Positions 61,316-64,000 of a stretch of DNA of 64,000 nt are shown here, one piece after another. Every line of letters starts with the position of its first letter. Within the stretch, counting starts at the first letter, position 1. Under the pieces are notes generated by a model that had not been told where the DNA came from, ran no database searches, and saw nothing but the letters and a program-made list of their open reading frames with translations. This DNA is from Pseudorhodoferax sp965279475 (GTDB lineage: Bacteria; Pseudomonadota; Gammaproteobacteria; Burkholderiales; Burkholderiaceae_C), in the NCBI GenBank assembly GCA_965279475.1, contig CBDIIA010000002.1, positions 372,001 through 436,000 of the forward strand, given 5' to 3'. The translations under genes were made by a program, and so were the position numbers.

Positions 61316-61750
61316 TCAGACCAGGCTGCCGCCAGCGGCTTCGATCGCGGCCTTTGCGCCAGCGGTCGCACCGATGCCGGTCAGCTTGACGGCGATCGTC
61401 AGCTTGCCCGTGTTGATGACCTTGACCACCTTGGCCAGTTCACCAATCAGGCCGGCTTGCTTCAGTACCAGCTGATCGACTTCGGTCGCACCCAGCTTTT
61501 CCAGATCGACCAGCGTCACTTCCGCATTGAACTGCAGCAGGTGCGACTTGAAGCCGCGCTTCGGCAGGCGACGCTGCATGGGCATCTGACCGCCTTCGAA
61601 GCCCACCTTGTGGTAGCCGCCTGCACGCGACTTCTGACCCTTGTGACCGCGCCCGGCAGTCTTGCCCAGGCCGGAGCCGATGCCACGACCGACACGACGC
61701 TTGTAATGCTTGGCGCCGGACGCCGGCTTGATGCCGTTGAGTTCCATCAT
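61316..61750 (-). CDS. rplO: 50S ribosomal protein L15
   Basis: 144-residue L15. The glycine- and arginine-rich N-terminal extension RRVGRGIGSGLGKTAGRGHKGQKSRAGG and the globular LVDLEKLGATEVDQLVL region are typical. The first codons are ATG ATG; AAGGAT fits the second (61747) better, so the true protein may be one residue shorter. It overlaps no gene and follows rpmD by seven bases. Confidence 0.98.
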   Translation of the reverse strand: MMELNGIKPASGAKHYKRRVGRGIGSGLGKTAGRGHKGQKSRAGGYHKVGFEGGQMPMQRRLPKRGFKSHLLQFNAEVTLVDLEKLGATEVDQLVLKQAGLIGELAKVVKVINTGKLTIAVKLTGIGATAGAKAAIEAAGGSLV

Positions 61751-61757
61751 CGATCCT

Positions 61758-61940
61758 TCAGAGAACCTTGACCAGATAGCTGATCTTGTTGATCATGCCG
61801 CGCACCTCGGGGGTGTCCTGCAGCTCGCGCACGCTGCGGAGCTTGCGCAGGCCCAGGCCACGCACGGTGGCGCGGTGCGATTCCTTCGTGCCGATCGGGC
61901 TGCGAACCAATTGCACCTTGACAGTTTGTTGAGTCGTCAT
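61758..61940 (-). CDS. rpmD: 50S ribosomal protein L30
   Basis: 60-residue L30. VKVQLVRSPIGTKESHRATVRGLGLRKLRSVRELQDTPEVRGMINKISYLVKV is the complete family sequence. A longer in-frame reading into rpsE exists, but the ATG at 61940 begins at the conserved N-terminus. It sits between rpsE and rplO as expected. Confidence 0.97.
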   Translation of the reverse strand: MTTQQTVKVQLVRSPIGTKESHRATVRGLGLRKLRSVRELQDTPEVRGMINKISYLVKVL

Positions 61941-61953
61941 GTGATTGCCCGCC

Positions 61954-62478
61954 TTAGACGAAGAGGTCTTCGACCGACTTGCCGCGCTTGGCCGCGATGT
62001 CCGCCGGAGTGGTGGAATTGCGCAACGCGTCGAGCGTGGCCCGCACCATGTTGTAGGGGTTCGACGAACCATGGCTCTTGGCCACGATGTCGGTGATGCC
62101 CATCACTTCGAACACCGCGCGCATCGGGCCGCCGGCGATGATGCCGGTCCCCTTGGGAGCCGGTGCCATCATCACATTGGCAGCGCCGTGGTGGCCTTGC
62201 ACCTTGTGGAACACGGTGCCGTTCTTCAACGTGACCTTGACCATGTTGCGGCGGGCTTCTTCCATTGCCTTCTGCACGGCTGCAGGCACTTCCTTCGACT
62301 TGCCCTTGCCCATGCCGACGCGGCCATCGCCATCACCGACCACCGTCAACGCAGCAAAACCGAGAATACGGCCGCCCTTGACGACCTTGGTGACGCGGTT
62401 TACCGCAATCATCTTCTCGCGCAGACCGTCCTCAGGACCCTCGGCCTTGCCTTGCATCTTTCCCTGAACTCTTGCCAT
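61954..62478 (-). CDS. rpsE: 30S ribosomal protein S5
   Basis: 174-residue S5, involved in mRNA helicase activity and fidelity. The double-stranded RNA-binding-like N-terminus LREKMIAVNRVTKVVKGGRILGFAALTVVGDGDGRVGMGKGKSKEVP is complete. The C-terminal domain includes APKGTGIIAGGPMRAVFEVMGITDIVAKSHGSSNPYNMVRATLDAL. Normal length and position between rplR and rpmD. Confidence 0.98.
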   Translation of the reverse strand: MARVQGKMQGKAEGPEDGLREKMIAVNRVTKVVKGGRILGFAALTVVGDGDGRVGMGKGKSKEVPAAVQKAMEEARRNMVKVTLKNGTVFHKVQGHHGAANVMMAPAPKGTGIIAGGPMRAVFEVMGITDIVAKSHGSSNPYNMVRATLDALRNSTTPADIAAKRGKSVEDLFV

Positions 62479-62495
62479 GATTGATTCCGATCTGC

Positions 62496-62861
62496 TTAGA
62501 ACTGCAAGCCAGCTTCGCGTGCCGCATCCGCCAGCGCCTTGACGCGGCCGTGGTAGGCAAAGCCCGAGCGATCAAACGCTACTTTTTCGACACCGGCGGC
62601 GCGGGCCTTTTCGGCAATCATCTTGCCGATGACCTGTGCCGCGGCAGCGTTGCCGCCCTTGCCGGAGCCACCCAGTTCCTTGCGCACCGCAGCTTCGACG
62701 GTCGAAGCGCTGGCCAGCACCTTGGCACCGTCGCCAGAGATGACGCTGGCGTAGATGTGCAGGTTGGTACGGTTCACCGTCAGACGCGCGATGCCTTGCG
62801 AGGCAATCCGGATCCGCGTCTGCCGCGAGCGGCGCAGGCGTTGTTCTTTCTTGGTCAACAT
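62496..62861 (-). CDS. rplR: 50S ribosomal protein L18
   Basis: 121-residue L18, which carries 5S rRNA into the large subunit with L5. RLRRSRQTRIRIASQGIARLTVNRTNLHIYASVISGDGAKVLASASTVE and DRSGFAYHGRVKALADAAREAGLQF are conserved. It follows rplF by 11 nt. Nothing is unusual. Confidence 0.98.
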   Translation of the reverse strand: MLTKKEQRLRRSRQTRIRIASQGIARLTVNRTNLHIYASVISGDGAKVLASASTVEAAVRKELGGSGKGGNAAAAQVIGKMIAEKARAAGVEKVAFDRSGFAYHGRVKALADAAREAGLQF

Positions 62862-62872
62862 GGTGCTGCCCC

Positions 62873-63406
62873 TTACTTCTTCTTGGTTTCTTTGATCGTG
62901 ATCTTTTCATCCGCATAACGGATGCCCTTGCCCTTGTAAGGCTCGGGAGCACGGATCGCACGAATTTCAGCGGCCACCTGGCCGACGCGCTGACGGTCCG
63001 CACCCTTGACCACGATTTCCGTGGGCAGCGGCGTCGCAACGCTGATGCCAGCCGGCATGTCGATGTTCACCGGGTGCGAATAACCCACCGTCAGGTTCAG
63101 CTTGGCGCCCTGCGCCTGGGCCTTGTAGCCGACGCCGACCAGGGTCAGCTTCTTCTCGAAGCCCTTGGTCACGCCCACCACCATGTTGTTGACCAGTTGG
63201 CGCATAGTGCCGCTCATCGCATTGGCTTCACGCGAATCGTCGACCGGCACGAAGCCGAGCTTGCCGCCGTCGTTCTTCACCGTGACGCGCTGGCTCTGGG
63301 CGAGCGACAACGTACCGCCAGCGCCCTTGACGCTGATCTGGTCTTCCTTGATCACCACATCCACCCCACTCGGGATGGACACGGGCATTTTTCCTACACG
63401 AGACAT
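62873..63406 (-). CDS. rplF: 50S ribosomal protein L6
   Basis: 177-residue L6, next to the sarcin-ricin loop and elongation-factor site. MSRVGKMPVSIPSGVDVVI begins domain 1; PEPYKGKGIRYADEKITIKETKKK is the usual C-terminus. Its start at 63406 lies 25 nt beyond the expected rpsH stop; with the rpsH frameshift as written, the two reading frames overlap by 13 nt. Confidence 0.98.
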   Translation of the reverse strand: MSRVGKMPVSIPSGVDVVIKEDQISVKGAGGTLSLAQSQRVTVKNDGGKLGFVPVDDSREANAMSGTMRQLVNNMVVGVTKGFEKKLTLVGVGYKAQAQGAKLNLTVGYSHPVNIDMPAGISVATPLPTEIVVKGADRQRVGQVAAEIRAIRAPEPYKGKGIRYADEKITIKETKKK

Positions 63407-63431
63407 TTGCTGTTACTCCTCAATGTCACGC

Positions 63432-63828
63432 TTAAGCGACGTAGCACAGTACTTCGCCCGCCGACACCGGTGGCGCGCGCCTTGCGGTCGGTCATCACAC
63501 CCTTCGGGGTCGTGACGATCGCCACGCCCAGGCCATTCAGCACCTGGGGAATCGCGTCGCGACCCTTGTACACACGCAGGCCGGGACGGCTCACACGCTC
63601 GATGCGCTCGATGACGGGGCGACCCGCGTAGTACTTCAGCGAGATCTCGAGCTCGCTTTTACCGGATTCCGTCTTGACGCGGAAACCGTCGATATAGCCC
63701 TCTTCCTTCAGGACCTGGGCGATGGCAACCTTCACCTTGGACGAAGGAATCGACACCGTGGTCTTGGCCACCATCTGCGCATTGCGGATGCGGGTCAGCA
63801 GATCGGCAATGGGATCACTCATGCTCAT
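63432..63828 (-). CDS. rpsH: 30S ribosomal protein S8, frameshifted near its C-terminus
   Basis: S8 binds the central domain of 16S rRNA. MSMSDPIADLLTRIRNAQMV through VMTDRKARATGVGG is normal S8. The minus strand then reads GGCGGGCGAAGTACTG, which as written gives RSTVLRRL and runs on to 63394 (144 residues). Removing one G from the GGG run (63457-63459 on the plus strand) restores the conserved ending GEVLCYVA and a TAA at 63434-63432, giving 131 residues, the usual length. I give the coordinates of the restored gene. A sequencing or assembly error is the simplest explanation, since the gene is essential. Confidence 0.93.
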
Positions 63829-63845
63829 TTGGTTCTCCTGCCTTC

Positions 63846-64000
63846 TTACCAGCTGGCCTTGACTACGCCGGGGATATCACCAGCAAAAGCCAATTCACGG
63901 ATCTTTGCGCGGGCCAGACCGAACTGGCGGAACGTGCCGCGCGGACGACCGGTGATCTCGCAACGGTTGCGCTGGCGCGTGGGATTCGCATTGCGCGGAA
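63846..64000 (-). CDS. rpsN: 30S ribosomal protein S14, C-terminal part
   Basis: The last 50 codons of S14; the 5' end lies outside the window. The minus strand reads RNRCEITGRPRGTFRQFGLARA followed by KIRELAFAGDIPGVVKASW and TAA. The zinc-binding cysteines of the short S14 form are absent around the single Cys, so this is the long, zinc-independent type (normally about 101 residues). It precedes rpsH with a 17-nt gap. Confidence 0.96.
   Translation of the reverse strand, partial: PRNANPTRQRNRCEITGRPRGTFRQFGLARAKIRELAFAGDIPGVVKASW

Overview
The window is high-GC chromosomal DNA from a betaproteobacterium, most likely of the order Burkholderiales (Comamonadaceae or Sphaerotilaceae relatives). 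The evidence is the canonical spc/alpha ribosomal operon with betaproteobacterial-type proteins, two Bug/TctC periplasmic binding proteins beside GntR regulators, a type III pantothenate kinase (CoaX), an NptA-like phosphate transporter and dense GC-rich coding with short gaps. The genus cannot be fixed from sequence reading alone.

Layout. 1-4850: tail of a class III aminotransferase, an amidase, a hypothetical gene, the helicase dbpA, and an ECF sigma factor overlapping a cupin that may be its anti-sigma factor. 4884-7934: class V aminotransferase and Bug-type binding protein (4-nt overlap), divergent from an FCD-type GntR regulator across an intergenic region with two perfect inverted repeats. 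7944-13990: wax ester synthase/DGAT homologue, SDR, CorA-like membrane protein, adenylate cyclase-PilZ fusion, higBA. 14119-18109: GntR(HutC)-Bug-amidohydrolase operon, then a persulfide dioxygenase-rhodanese fusion ending in a 133-bp inverted-repeat element. 18262-21218: diguanylate cyclase, unusual response regulator and divergent LuxR-type regulator. 21188-31070: an amidase divergent from a Dpp/Opp-type peptide importer (binding protein, two permeases, fused ATPase) followed by an M81 peptidase and another amidase. Palindromic repeats fill three of its gaps.

31382-43503: PhoD-like phosphatase, C45-type acyltransferase/peptidase, coaX, a TonB-dependent receptor downstream of nikR (probable nickel uptake), an MHYT-GGDEF-EAL protein, a Na/Pi cotransporter, a small hypothetical gene and a DUF2817 peptidase. 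43500-48042: two M20 amidohydrolases and a molybdopterin oxidoreductase. 48114-50242: a translationally coupled ATPase-HNH pair resembling the Septu (PtuAB) anti-phage system. 50382-56250: a 1440-residue PAS/GAF/GGDEF/EAL protein and a SPOR-domain membrane protein.

56309-64000 is housekeeping: a bidirectional terminator, an initiator tRNA with its own extended -10 promoter, then on the minus strand rpsN-rpsH-rplF-rplR-rpsE-rpmD-rplO-secY-infA-rpmJ-rpsM-rpsK-rpsD-rpoA-rplQ. As written, rpsH carries one extra G near its 3' end that destroys the conserved S8 C-terminus. This is either an assembly error or a very unusual allele.

Two themes recur. One is catabolism of amides, peptides and carboxylates: three amidase-signature enzymes, M81, two M20, DUF2817, C45, two Bug proteins and an ABC peptide importer. 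The other is nucleotide second messengers: three GGDEF/EAL proteins plus a cyclase carrying a PilZ c-di-GMP sensor. The least ordinary items are the ATPase-HNH pair, the cyclase-PilZ fusion, the rpsH frameshift, the paired repeats around the peptide operon, and the interleaved inverted repeats at 31129-31199.
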